A stretch of 46,299 bases of DNA from NCBI RefSeq assembly GCF_001419985.1, contig NZ_LJAL01000016.1, positions 1 through 46,299 of the forward strand, read 5' to 3'. This DNA comes from Loktanella sp. 5RATIMAR09. Its GTDB lineage: Bacteria; Pseudomonadota; Alphaproteobacteria; Rhodobacterales; Rhodobacteraceae. This document shows positions 27,255 to 36,753 of this stretch, piece by piece. The notes below the pieces were generated by a model. It saw only the letters and a list, made by a program, of their open reading frames with translations, did no database searches and was not told where the DNA came from. The position numbers were made by a program, and so were the translations under genes. How positions within the stretch are numbered: position 1 is the first letter of the stretch; every line of letters starts with the position of its first letter.

Positions 27255-27914
27255 ATGCTTGAATTTGCAGAAGTGAGCAAATCCTTTTGGACAGGCACGC
27301 AGCGCAAGGTAATCCTTGACCGCGCTTCCTTTCGCGTGGAGTTGGGCAATTCGCTGGGGATTCTGGCCCCCAACGGCACCGGCAAGACAACGCTGATCAA
27401 CATGATGTCCGGTCTGGAAAAACCCGACGAAGGCACAATCCGCCGCGGTTGCCGGATCTCGTTTCCCTTGGGCTTTATGGGGGGCACGGACAACAGTCTT
27501 TCGGCTGTCGAAAACAGCCGCTTCATTGCCCGCCTCTATGGGCTGGATCCCGATTATGTCGAAGCATTTTGCCGGTGGCTTTGCGGTCTGGAAGAGTATT
27601 TTGACATGCCGATCGGAACCTATTCATCGGGTATGAAGCAACGTTTCTCTTTTGCGCTGCTTTTGGCGCTGGACTTTGATATCTACCTGATCGACGAAGG
27701 GATGCCCGGTGCGACCGATGCGGAATTCAACCGCAAAGCCGGTGAAATCCTGCGGCAAAGATTGGAAAAGGCGACAGTGATTATCGTTTCGCACCAGCCG
27801 GCCACATTGGAACGGCTTTGTAAATCCGCAGCGGTGCTCAAAAACGGGCAGTTGCATATGTTTGACACCTTGGAAGAGGCGCGCGTGCTTTATGACTACC
27901 AAACCCAGGGTTAA
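27255..27914 (+). CDS. kpsT: Capsular polysaccharide export ATPase, KpsT type
   Basis: The ATP-binding subunit of an ABC-2 exporter for capsular polysaccharide, 219 residues. Walker A reads APNGTGKTT near residue 39, the signature is YSSGMKQR, Walker B is IYLIDEG and the switch His is in IVSHQP. A short signature region and lack of a C-terminal domain fit KpsT rather than Wzt. The next gene starts 23 bases before its end. No KpsM permease is in the window. Confidence 0.88.
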   Translation: MLEFAEVSKSFWTGTQRKVILDRASFRVELGNSLGILAPNGTGKTTLINMMSGLEKPDEGTIRRGCRISFPLGFMGGTDNSLSAVENSRFIARLYGLDPDYVEAFCRWLCGLEEYFDMPIGTYSSGMKQRFSFALLLALDFDIYLIDEGMPGATDAEFNRKAGEILRQRLEKATVIIVSHQPATLERLCKSAAVLKNGQLHMFDTLEEARVLYDYQTQG

Positions 27915-29442
27915 AAAATTCCGCATCCGGCGCAAGACGGATGACGCGCAAGGCGAAGAGCCCGGCGTCACAGTAACCGAAGAGGTGAAGACCCCTTCGC
28001 AAGCCGAACAGATTGCCGCGATCAGCAAAGAAGGTCTGACGGGGCGGCAGTTGAGGATGGCGCGGCGCGTTGCGGTGAAGAACGGTTTCCAGGCCTCTTC
28101 TGATTACGATGCTGTCCGGCAGCTGCGTGCGGCCGGGATCGACCCGTTCCAGCGCAGTTCCATTCTCGAACTGGTCACGCCCGATGGCGCCAAAGTACCG
28201 GGCCGCAGCGGGCGCATCCAGTTGCCCGATATCACCCAGGAGGACGGCGTTTCCCTGCCTTCCACCACGAGTGCTGCCGCGATGAACCGCAACGCGTCCG
28301 AAATCCTCCAAATCCAGCGCGATATTGCGCGCCGCCGCAAGCGCAAGCTTGCCCTGTTGGTCACGCGCCTGTCGTTCTTTGTGTTTTTGCCGACATTCCT
28401 TGTCGGGTGGTATTTCTACAATATCGCAACCCCGATGTATGCCACCAATTCCGAGATCGTCATCCAGCAGGCACAACCGCAGGGCGGCGGACCGACGGGT
28501 CTTGCGACGTTGTTTCAGGGCACGTCGATGGCAACCCAACAGGACAGTATTGCGGTGCAATCCTATTTGGCATCACGCGAAGCGATGCTGCGGCTGGATG
28601 CTGATTACGGGTTCAAGGAGCATTTTTCTGATCCGGCGATTGATTCCATTCAACGGCTGGAGGAAGGCGCCACCAACGAAGCGGCATTCGGTCTTTACAG
28701 CAATCATGTGAAGATCAGCTATGACCCCACCGAAGGTTTGATCCGCATGGAAGTGATCGCCGCGGATCCGGTCAAAAGCTATGAGTTTTCCCAAGCGCTG
28801 ATCGGATATGCCGAAGAACAGGTGGATCAGCTCACGGGGCGACTGCGCGAAGACCAGATGCGCGGTGCGCTGCAAAGCTATGAAGAGGCCGAACAGCGCC
28901 GCGCGGATGCGCTTGCGGAGTGGCTCGCGATCCAAGAGGATGTGCGCCAGATTGACCCGCAAAGCGAAAGCGCGGCCCGCATGGGGCAGATCAACTCGCT
29001 TGAGAGCGAAAAACAGCGTCTGGAGCTTGTGCTGCAATCCCGTTTGAACGTGGACCGGCCCAGCGAAGTACAAGTGCAGTCCTTGCGCGACCAAATCGCC
29101 AATATCGATAACCTGATCGCTGAGTTGCGTGACCAGCTAGTCGGTGGCGCTGGCGAAGAGGTGTCTTTGGCGGCACGGAATACAGAATTGCGCACGGCCG
29201 AAGAGAATTACACATTCCAGACCGCCATGGTGCAGCAGGCACTCACACAAATGGAAACGGCCCGCATTGAAGCCAACCGTCAGGTCCGTTACCTGTCGCA
29301 AAGCGTGCGGCCCGTCATTCCCGATCAGGCCAGCTATCCACGTGCTTTTGAAAACACGGTCCTGGCGTTTTTGATCTTTTCGGGCATCTACCTGATGATC
29401 TCGATTACCGCTTCGATCCTCCGCGAACAGGTCAGTTCTTGA
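27892..29442 (+). CDS. kpsE: Capsule export inner-membrane protein, KpsE/Wzz type
   Basis: A 516-residue protein of the polysaccharide co-polymerase/export group. It has a charged cytoplasmic N-terminus, a membrane helix (about 155-177), a long periplasmic coiled coil (about 310-450) and a final membrane helix (about 485-505). These proteins link the ABC exporter to the outer-membrane channel. The N-terminal cytoplasmic part of about 150 residues is longer than in E. coli KpsE. ATG was chosen inside the end of kpsT. It ends one base into the kdsA start. Confidence 0.85.
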   Translation: MTTKPRVKKFRIRRKTDDAQGEEPGVTVTEEVKTPSQAEQIAAISKEGLTGRQLRMARRVAVKNGFQASSDYDAVRQLRAAGIDPFQRSSILELVTPDGAKVPGRSGRIQLPDITQEDGVSLPSTTSAAAMNRNASEILQIQRDIARRRKRKLALLVTRLSFFVFLPTFLVGWYFYNIATPMYATNSEIVIQQAQPQGGGPTGLATLFQGTSMATQQDSIAVQSYLASREAMLRLDADYGFKEHFSDPAIDSIQRLEEGATNEAAFGLYSNHVKISYDPTEGLIRMEVIAADPVKSYEFSQALIGYAEEQVDQLTGRLREDQMRGALQSYEEAEQRRADALAEWLAIQEDVRQIDPQSESAARMGQINSLESEKQRLELVLQSRLNVDRPSEVQVQSLRDQIANIDNLIAELRDQLVGGAGEEVSLAARNTELRTAEENYTFQTAMVQQALTQMETARIEANRQVRYLSQSVRPVIPDQASYPRAFENTVLAFLIFSGIYLMISITASILREQVSS

Positions 29443-30275
29443 TGCATAACGTAAATATCGGCGATCTTTCGGTCAGCAATGATAACCCGCTTTTGGTGAT
29501 AGCCGGCCCCTGCCAGCTGGAAAACACAGACCACGCGCAGATGATTGCAGGCAAGATGGCCGAAATCTGTGCTGCCCATGGTGCGCAATTCATTTTCAAA
29601 GGCTCCTACGACAAAGCCAACCGCACCTCGCTTGGCGGCAAACGCGGTCTTGGGATGGACGAAGGCCTGAAGGTCATGCAGTCAGTCAAGGACAGTATCG
29701 GCTGCCCCGTTCTGACCGATATCCACAGCCCCGAGCAATGCGCGACAGTCGCCGAAATATGCGACGTCATGCAAATCCCTGCATTCCTGTGCCGCCAGAC
29801 CGATCTGTTGCTGGCGGCCGGTGAAACCGGTGCGGTCATCAATATCAAGAAGGGTCAATTCCTCGCACCTTGGGATATGCCCAATGTTGTCTCCAAGATC
29901 GAAAGCACAGGCAACAAACGGATCTTGCTGACCGAACGCGGGGCATCTTTTGGATACAACACGCTGGTGGCGGATATGCGGTCTTTGCCGATTATGGCAC
30001 GCACCGGCTATCCGGTTGTCATGGATGCGACCCATTCGGTCCAGCAGCCTGGTGGCATGGGTGGATCATCGGGCGGCCAACGCGAATTTGCCCCTGTGAT
30101 GGCGCGGGCGGCCGTGTCTCTGGGGATTGCGGCGGTCTTTATCGAAACACATGAAGACCCGGACAATGCCCCGTCGGATGGACCAAACATGATCCCGCTG
30201 GATCAAATGGACAGCGTGATCAAAAGCCTGATGGCGTTTGACGCGCTGGCCAAGGCGGACCCTCTGCGCGTGTGA
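29442..30275 (+). CDS. kdsA: 3-deoxy-8-phosphooctulonate synthase (Kdo-8-P synthase)
   Basis: Condenses arabinose-5-phosphate with phosphoenolpyruvate to make Kdo-8-P for LPS and capsule linkers. The 277-residue TIM barrel shows GPCQLEN near residue 23, FKGSYDKANRTS near residue 54 and DATHSVQQPGG near residue 195. Cys in GPC (where the E. coli enzyme has Asn) marks the metal-dependent class. ATG overlaps the kpsE stop by one base. Its place in the capsule-export unit suggests a Kdo-containing linker or capsule. Confidence 0.96.
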   Translation: MHNVNIGDLSVSNDNPLLVIAGPCQLENTDHAQMIAGKMAEICAAHGAQFIFKGSYDKANRTSLGGKRGLGMDEGLKVMQSVKDSIGCPVLTDIHSPEQCATVAEICDVMQIPAFLCRQTDLLLAAGETGAVINIKKGQFLAPWDMPNVVSKIESTGNKRILLTERGASFGYNTLVADMRSLPIMARTGYPVVMDATHSVQQPGGMGGSSGGQREFAPVMARAAVSLGIAAVFIETHEDPDNAPSDGPNMIPLDQMDSVIKSLMAFDALAKADPLRV

Positions 30276-30299
30276 CAGGGTGATTTTCCTTGCTATAAG
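30272..30299 (+). promoter_or_regulatory. Putative promoter of the MscS gene
   Basis: GTGACA and TATAAG are separated by 16 bases and lie between kdsA and the channel gene, giving a 5' UTR of about 20 bases. Consensus only. Confidence 0.4.
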
Positions 30300-30325
30300 A
30301 GCACATTGTCAGCTGGAATAATCAC

Positions 30326-31612
30326 ATGCGCCTTTTCCTCCTCTTTGCACTGTTTTTTGCTGTAGCGCTGCCTGCAGCGGCGCAAGAGGCAGGCGGAACG
30401 ATCGCCACCGAAACCTCTGCACAACAGGACGCGGCCATCGCCCTGCGTATCCGCGAAATCCTTGGCGAATTGGGAAACTATGAAGACGTGACCGTCACGG
30501 TCAACGAAGGTGTGGTAACCCTGCGGGGCACAACCACCTCGACCGTCGAGGCGGTTGCTCTTGATCCGCTTGCTGCGCGTGTTGCGGGTGTCGTCGCGGT
30601 GCGCAACCAAGTGACCGAAACAACCGATATCGGTGACAGGCTGAACCCTGCAATCGAACGGTTCAGGGCGCGTCTGGACCAGTTTATTGCCTTTGTACCG
30701 CTCGCGCTGATCGCTGGTGTTGCCTTTGCCTTCGTTGTATTTTTGGGCTTTGCGCTGGCGCGGATGCGCCAGCCGTGGGAACGGCTCGCGCCCAATACCT
30801 TTATCGCCGAGATTTACCGCCAGCTATTGCGCATCGCTTTTGTGATCTTTGGCATCGTCATCGCGCTGGATATTCTCAACGCCACCGCGCTCTTGAGTAC
30901 GATTCTGGGCGCTGCGGGTATCATCGGCCTGGCATTGGGCTTTGCGGTGCGTGACACGGTGGAAAATTTTATCGCCTCGGTCATGTTATCCTTCCGCCAA
31001 CCTTTCCGTCCCAACGACACGGTCGAGATCAACGGCGATATCGGCAAAGTCATTCGCCTGACCAGCCGCGCGACGATTCTTTTATCTTTTGACGGCAACC
31101 ACATCCGTATTCCCAATTCGTCCGTCTTCAAAAGCCGGATCATCAATTACACCCAGAACGCGGAGCGCAGGTTCATGTTCTCGATCATGGTCGAGCGCGA
31201 TACAGACCTGCAGGCGGCGCGCGCAATGGTGGAACAGACGGTGCAGGAGCTTCCGTTCATTCTGGCTGAGCCCGCTGCGCAAACATGGATCGAAGCGTTA
31301 CATGCGTCAGGTATCGAGCTTGTGGTGACAGGCTGGGTTGACCAGAACGAGACGTCTATCGTGCGCGCAAAAGGCGAAGCTCTGCGGCAGGTAAAGCTTG
31401 CCATACAGGCCGCTGGCATCGTGATTCCAGATGCAACGCAAGCCATCCAGCTAACACGTGAGACCAAAGCGCCCCTGCAAGAGCTTCAGGAAAGCACGCA
31501 GGTGGAAACCGTCGAGGCCAGCGAAGACGCCGCTTTGGACCGGATTGTGGACGCTGAAAGGCAGGAAGAAATCACCGAAGATTTGCTGCGTCAGGACAGC
31601 CTGAAAGAATAG
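30326..31612 (+). CDS. Mechanosensitive channel, MscS family, with BON domain
   Basis: A 428-residue inner-membrane channel that should open under hypo-osmotic stress. It has a signal peptide (MRLFLLFALFFAVALPAAA), a BON domain (about 35-95) of the VTLRGT type, three membrane helices (about 115-140, 165-190, 195-215), and the MscS pore and beta domain (VRDTVENFIASVMLSFRQPF to about 300). The acidic, glutamine-rich C-terminus is unusual and probably disordered. BON-MscS fusions are common in this order. It appears to have its own promoter. Confidence 0.92.
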   Translation: MRLFLLFALFFAVALPAAAQEAGGTIATETSAQQDAAIALRIREILGELGNYEDVTVTVNEGVVTLRGTTTSTVEAVALDPLAARVAGVVAVRNQVTETTDIGDRLNPAIERFRARLDQFIAFVPLALIAGVAFAFVVFLGFALARMRQPWERLAPNTFIAEIYRQLLRIAFVIFGIVIALDILNATALLSTILGAAGIIGLALGFAVRDTVENFIASVMLSFRQPFRPNDTVEINGDIGKVIRLTSRATILLSFDGNHIRIPNSSVFKSRIINYTQNAERRFMFSIMVERDTDLQAARAMVEQTVQELPFILAEPAAQTWIEALHASGIELVVTGWVDQNETSIVRAKGEALRQVKLAIQAAGIVIPDATQAIQLTRETKAPLQELQESTQVETVEASEDAALDRIVDAERQEEITEDLLRQDSLKE

Positions 31613-31634
31613 CACATTTCTTTGCAAACGGGGC

Positions 31635-31663
31635 TTGAACCAATCCCGCCTTCGCAGTATCTA
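31635..31663 (+). promoter_or_regulatory. Promoter of tRNA-Gln
   Basis: TTGAAC and TATCTA are separated by exactly 17 bases and end 12 bases before the mature tRNA. Confidence 0.6.
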
Positions 31664-31675
31664 GCCCCACGCTGA

Positions 31676-31750
31676 TGGGATGTAGCCAAGTGGTAAGGCA
31701 ACTGTTTTTGGTACAGTGTACCGTAGGTTCGAATCCTACCATCCCAGCCA
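31676..31750 (+). tRNA. tRNA-Gln (anticodon TTG)
   Basis: The acceptor stem TGGGATG pairs with CATCCCA, followed by discriminator G and an encoded CCA. The anticodon stem ACTGT/ACAGT encloses TTTTGGT, giving anticodon TTG. The T-arm has the usual GGTTCGAATCC. It stands at the boundary between core and accessory DNA. Confidence 0.96.
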
Positions 31751-32015
31751 GCGTATTCCCCTGAGCCAGTCCTATCGCACTTGCTTTGCCTTCATCCGAC
31801 AAGTTCAAAGGCTTCTGCGAGATGTTGGTTTGCGCAGACCATATAGACTGCAAAGCTCAGCCCTGAGATGCCCCACAGTCTACGCTCCCCGTTTCCACGG
31901 TAGCAGGTTGCGTTTTGCTGATGCTAGCCTTCAGTAAACTCTTGAGAAATTCGAACGCAACTTATCGGTCTCAACTTCAGCCAATGTCAGATTGTGAGGC
32001 TGAGTGCTTCCTGGA

Positions 32016-32590
32016 TCAGAGCGACGCGATCAATCGGCGTTGCATGTTCCAGTCAGATGGCAGGCTGTGTCCCTTGCACCAGTCCGAGGTAAACCCGGTC
32101 GGTTGTTTGCCGTCGAGGACATCCCGCAGGATGTCAGGCGCCAGGAAGGCCAGATCCATCATTTGATGAACCCGTCGCTTTGAGGTGCCCTCACCTACCG
32201 CAATCCCATCGAAGGCGTTACCAGAGGTGAGCTGCCTCAACCAGTGATGCGCTTTTGCAATATTGCGAATGAATGTCTCGTCCTGCCCGGTTGGGACGGC
32301 TCTTATTTTCGAATGAGACGGCGTGAGCCAGTCACCGGTCTCATCGAAGAGTTTATCGCAAAGGTGCGAAGGCCTCATTCCGCGCGCCCGGGCAGCACAG
32401 TGTTGTCGCAATTGCTGTACCCTCTCCCATCGCTCCGGTGCGATGATCGCCGGATGCTGGCTCTTATGGACCGCTTAGCGATGCCGGATGCGGCCTGCGC
32501 AAAGCGGATTGGTCAGTATATGGTGGATGTGCTCGCGGGTATAGTTGCACAGGATCCGCGCCTTGCTTTTCAGACGCCGCAGACGTGAAA
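32016..32590 (-). pseudogene. Broken large serine recombinase (C-terminal remnant)
   Basis: Reading the minus strand from 32590, the frame gives TREHIHHILTNPLCAGRIRH, then an in-frame TAA, then QHPAIIAPERWERVQ and LFDETGDWLTPSHSK. It closes with AKAHHWLRQLTSGN, DLAFLAPDILRDVLDGKQP and LPSDWNMQRRL. These are consecutive segments of the recombinase and C-terminal regions of large serine recombinases, including the ILTNP(xx)AG(R)IRH motif. A long internal stretch is missing between LTPSHSK and AKAHHWL. There is no catalytic resolvase domain left, so the gene is dead. It sits next to tRNA-Gln, a common integration site. Confidence 0.75.
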
Positions 32591-32740
32591 GCGGCGACGA
32601 CCGGACCCTTTGGAACACCTCTTCAAAAATGACGTCATGCCGTTTCAGATTGAATTGCCCTGTGGCAACCCTCGACGTGATGATGGCTCAATCCATGTTC
32701 TAGCCGAAAAACCTGACTCGCAGGCGTCAGTCTTTGATGT

Positions 32741-35700
32741 TCAAGTATCCAGGGCTTTGCGAACCATCGCGGCGAGTTCGGTCCGTCGATAGGGCTTGCC
32801 CAGAAAGTTGACGTCTGCTTCCAGCCGCCCGTCGGGCATAATCGCGTTCTCCGAATACCCTGACGAGTACAGGATCTTCAGGCTTGGATAGATCGCAAGT
32901 GCGGCGTCGGCAATTTGACGTCCGTTCATGCCGCCGGGCAGGATCACATCGGTCAAGAGCAAGTCGATGTCTGATTCTGTACGAAGGATTTCCAGTGCCG
33001 AGGGGCCGGCCGAAGCCGTGACAACCCGGTAACCCAGCGCGGTTAATTGGGCCATCACTTGCTGCAAGATCAGCACGTCGTCGTCTATGACCAGAATGGT
33101 CTCCTGACCACCTTGCAAAGATCTTTCGTGCGATGTTTTCCTCTCCTCTTCGTGGTCCCCGAAAGACCGGGGAAAATACAGTTTAACGGTCGTGCCTTCG
33201 TTCACTTCCGAATAGATTTGAATATGACCACCCGTCTGTTTGACGAAGCCGTGCACCATGCTCAAACCCAGCCCCGTTCCTTTACCGACCGCTTTCGTGG
33301 TGAAAAACGGTTGGAATACCTGATTGATCTGATCCTTAGGAATGCCATGCCCCGTGTCGCTGACCGCGATGACGATGTAATGTCCAGCAGGCAAATCAGA
33401 TTCATTCGCGACCAAGACGTCGTCGGCAACTACATTGGCCGTCTCGATAATCAGTGAACCACCAGACGGCATTGCATCACGCGCATTGATCGCAAGATTC
33501 AAAAGCGCAGCTTCGATCTGAGCCGGATCGATCTCTGAGGGCCATATCTCATCGCCGAGGTGAATCTCAATGTCGGTACCCTCACCCAACGTGCGGCGCA
33601 GCATGTCCTCGAAGCCAGTAATGACTGAATTGACGTCAAGCACCCGGGGTTGAAGCATCTGTTTGCGCGAGAATGACAACAACCGATTAGTCAGCTCCGC
33701 CGCACGATCCGTCGCAGCAGCGGTCGCGCCGGCAAACCGCCGCAATGGGCTCTCTTCTTCAATACTATCTAGAATCATCTCCGTGTTGCCCATGATGATC
33801 GTCAGCAAGTTGTTGAAATCATGCGCAACACCGCCTGTCAGCTGACCCATGGCTTCCAGCTTTTGCGACTGGCGCAACCGCTCCTCCATGCCCAGCCGAT
33901 CCGAGATATCCGCCATGCTTCCGATAATCCGGATGATACGACCCTCACTATCGCGGATCGGATAGGCATGGTCTTCCACATGGGCCCAAGTGCCGTCGGC
34001 CCGTCGGAAGCGATACCGCTCATGGGCTGCATTGATCTCGCCGAGAAGCAGCTTCTCGAATGATTCCTCGATCCGTACCACATCGTCTTGGTGCACGTTT
34101 TCGCGCCACAAGGTCGGCTCCTTGGCATCGGTCTCGGGGTGATGGCCGAACTGCAGAGCCATTCCGTCACTCCACCACCAGCGACCTGCGATAATGTCCC
34201 AGTCCCAAACCGTGCTTTCGGTTGCCTCGGCGATCAGGCGAAACCGCGCCTCGGACATGCGCAATGTTTCCTCGGCCCTTCGACGATCGGTAATCTCGCG
34301 CTGGACTGAAACGAAGTGAGTTACGTCTCCAGCTTCGTTTGAAAGCGGGACGATATCGAGTGCCAGCCAGTATTCTTGTCCACTTTTCGTGTAGTTGACC
34401 ATTTCGGCGCGCACCGGTGATTGGGTTTCCATGGCATGCCGTATCCTGTCCAGCTCGGATCGCTGTGTCTTGGGACCTTGCAGAAAGTGAGGTGTCCGAC
34501 CTATCGCTTCTTCCCGCGTAAACCCCGTGATGCGTTCGAAGGCATCGTTGACAAAAGTGATCGTGGTGTTTCCTGCTTCATCCGGCTTTGCGTCCGTGAT
34601 GAGGACGATGTCGTTAATTTTTGACACGGCACCCTCAAGAAGCCGCAACTGTTCTGTCCGGCGCCGCTCTTCAGTGATGTCTGAAAAATAGACAGCCAGC
34701 CCCTCTGGTATCGGATGGGCGCTGATCCGAAACGTGCGGTTAAAGGGGGCAAAGAATTGCTCGAACCGAACAGTCCTTCCGGTATCAAACGCAAGAGCAT
34801 ATTCCATTTCTGCATTGCTACCCTCAAGGTCTGGAAATGCCTCCATGACGTGGCAGCCGATCAACTCACTCCGTGAGCGTCTCATAAGTTCTTCCGCCTT
34901 GGAGTTCAGATAGGTATATCTCCAACCATGGTCGATGACGAAAAAAGCATCGCCGATGCTCTCCAGCGTCTCGGCCAGACGCATGCTAAGCTCATCCGCT
35001 TTCCGTCGAGCGCTTGTCAAATCAGTAATGTCCTGCATCGCGCCTTGCACTGCAACGATCTGGCCCATGTCATTTCTTACGGCCACCCCGATGGAACGGA
35101 CCTGGACCCGATTTCCTTTTGCAGTGATCACTTCGCGAACATCATCAAATGTAGTGCCGTGTTGGACGCACTCCTGAAAGGCCTTCCACGCTGCGTCGCG
35201 CTCTTCGGGTGCGAAATAATCGATACCTCCTTTGAGCGTCGGTGCCGTGCCAGGCGGAAGTTCGTGAATGGCAGCTGTTCCGTCAGTCCAAGTGACCTCG
35301 TCACTTTGCAGATCAACGCGCCATCCACCAAGCTTGACCACGCGCCCGGCAATTTCCAGCAGTCTTTCTGCTTCTTCTGCCCGCTCGCGCACTGTCACCA
35401 GTTCGGAAATGTCTTGAATAGCTCCCTGAACGAAAATGATATCGCCTGCGGTGTCGTATTCCGCTTCCCCGGTCGTTCGAACCCAAAGCTTGCGGCCCTG
35501 TGCCGTGATTATTTGAAAGGTTTCGCTCCACGGCGTGCCGTGGTCGCGGCAGGCCTGGAAGAGCGCCGTAACACGCTCGCGGTGTTCCGGCACATAATAA
35601 GCAATTCCGCTATCAACTGTTGGCGAAAATCCATCAGGTTCACCGTGAATACGGGCGCTCTCGGCGGACCATTTCAACCGGTCGCGCCTCACGTCATAGC

Positions 35701-36124
35701 GCCAGGCCCCGAACTTTGCCGAATGGCCCGCGATCTCGAGCATCCGTTTCGCCTGCGCAAGAGCTCTTTCAGCCTCCACTCTTTCAGTGACATCCCGCGC
35801 CGCGGTTAACCGAGCGTTTCGCCCTTCGTGATCAATAATGTGGCTGGTGATGTCAACATGGATGATCTCGCCGGACTTCAGCCGGTGCCGCCACACCCCG
35901 GCTTCGTTTCGACCTGGGGTGACAGCCGCAACGTTGGCAACAAGGGCAGGCTTGTCTTCGCTGGGGCGGATTTCAGCGATGGTCATCGCAAGAAATTCGT
36001 CGCGGGAATACCCATATTTTGCGACAGCGGCTTCGTTAACGCTTAGAAACCTGAGCGTGTCCAGATCGTAAATCCACATCGGATCGGGGTGTGACTGATA
36101 CAGGCTTTCATTCGTTGTCTTCAA
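32741..36124 (-). CDS. Hybrid sensor histidine kinase with six PAS domains
   Basis: A 1127-residue protein without membrane segments, so probably a cytoplasmic sensor. It has six PAS domains at roughly 8-115, 130-245, 250-370, 378-485, 498-615 and 620-745. The kinase follows: dimerisation helix with GGVAHDFNNLL (phospho-His about 768), and an ATPase domain with NLAINARDAM and DTGHGIP. A C-terminal receiver (1009-1125) has DDD, the phospho-acceptor in LLTDVILPGG (about 1059) and GKP (about 1110). PAS 5 resembles a LOV domain but has GRTPHFLQ, lacking the photoactive Cys. TTG with AAAGGG upstream was chosen; a TTG 16 codons earlier is possible. No partner regulator is adjacent. Confidence 0.92.
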   Translation of the reverse strand: MKTTNESLYQSHPDPMWIYDLDTLRFLSVNEAAVAKYGYSRDEFLAMTIAEIRPSEDKPALVANVAAVTPGRNEAGVWRHRLKSGEIIHVDITSHIIDHEGRNARLTAARDVTERVEAERALAQAKRMLEIAGHSAKFGAWRYDVRRDRLKWSAESARIHGEPDGFSPTVDSGIAYYVPEHRERVTALFQACRDHGTPWSETFQIITAQGRKLWVRTTGEAEYDTAGDIIFVQGAIQDISELVTVRERAEEAERLLEIAGRVVKLGGWRVDLQSDEVTWTDGTAAIHELPPGTAPTLKGGIDYFAPEERDAAWKAFQECVQHGTTFDDVREVITAKGNRVQVRSIGVAVRNDMGQIVAVQGAMQDITDLTSARRKADELSMRLAETLESIGDAFFVIDHGWRYTYLNSKAEELMRRSRSELIGCHVMEAFPDLEGSNAEMEYALAFDTGRTVRFEQFFAPFNRTFRISAHPIPEGLAVYFSDITEERRRTEQLRLLEGAVSKINDIVLITDAKPDEAGNTTITFVNDAFERITGFTREEAIGRTPHFLQGPKTQRSELDRIRHAMETQSPVRAEMVNYTKSGQEYWLALDIVPLSNEAGDVTHFVSVQREITDRRRAEETLRMSEARFRLIAEATESTVWDWDIIAGRWWWSDGMALQFGHHPETDAKEPTLWRENVHQDDVVRIEESFEKLLLGEINAAHERYRFRRADGTWAHVEDHAYPIRDSEGRIIRIIGSMADISDRLGMEERLRQSQKLEAMGQLTGGVAHDFNNLLTIIMGNTEMILDSIEEESPLRRFAGATAAATDRAAELTNRLLSFSRKQMLQPRVLDVNSVITGFEDMLRRTLGEGTDIEIHLGDEIWPSEIDPAQIEAALLNLAINARDAMPSGGSLIIETANVVADDVLVANESDLPAGHYIVIAVSDTGHGIPKDQINQVFQPFFTTKAVGKGTGLGLSMVHGFVKQTGGHIQIYSEVNEGTTVKLYFPRSFGDHEEERKTSHERSLQGGQETILVIDDDVLILQQVMAQLTALGYRVVTASAGPSALEILRTESDIDLLLTDVILPGGMNGRQIADAALAIYPSLKILYSSGYSENAIMPDGRLEADVNFLGKPYRRTELAAMVRKALDT

Positions 36125-36753
36125 TTCGCAACCCTTTCGTGAAGAAATGCCTCCAGAGGCAATTGCGCCCAAACCGGTTCACAGAACATTGCCGCAGAAC
36201 TGACATAACTATCGGGCTCGCGAGCTATTTAAATTCGGCGCGTAACTCTCCAGTTTCGACAGCAGCTAACGTTGTGGGCCAGCTTACACAAGGTGGGGAA
36301 GTTCGCAAACTGCAGGGCAATCAAGTGTTGGCTCTTGCTTCGAAACCGCAGTGATCACAAAGATCATCTGGTATCCAGCGGCGACTTCCAAGTCCGATGA
36401 ATCATCAGCATTGTATGGTTTTCCACAACATACAGTGTCCCCATTTTGCCGTTGATCGGCAGACGCCAGACGAAGCGCAGCAGGCAAGCTTGGCTGAGCA
36501 GAAGGCGGCATGAAACCTAATCCAGATGCACCTGAAAAAAGACTGCAAAACTCTCCGAAAAGATGAGACCGTTGGAGTGGATCAATTTGGCCTCAGACTT
36601 AACGGCGTTTCACAGATATCCTGCACTTGTTTTAAAATACTTTTGCCGCAAGATTGCCGCCAGTTTCGACAATTTTGTACAGTATCGGCTCAATCAAATC
36701 ATGTTCATGTACGACTTCTTACCTAGTCAATAGAGAAGGTAGGAGGTTACGAG
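36125..36753. other. Non-coding stretch between the kinase and the first peroxiredoxin gene
   Basis: AT-richer sequence with only short, unconvincing frames. It should hold the two divergent promoters. No repeats or hairpins of note were found. Confidence 0.5.

Noticed and set aside
31751..32015. Second copy of the tRNA-Gln 3' end (att site)
   Set aside because: I searched by eye for the T-arm and acceptor sequence and found no duplicate here or further downstream.
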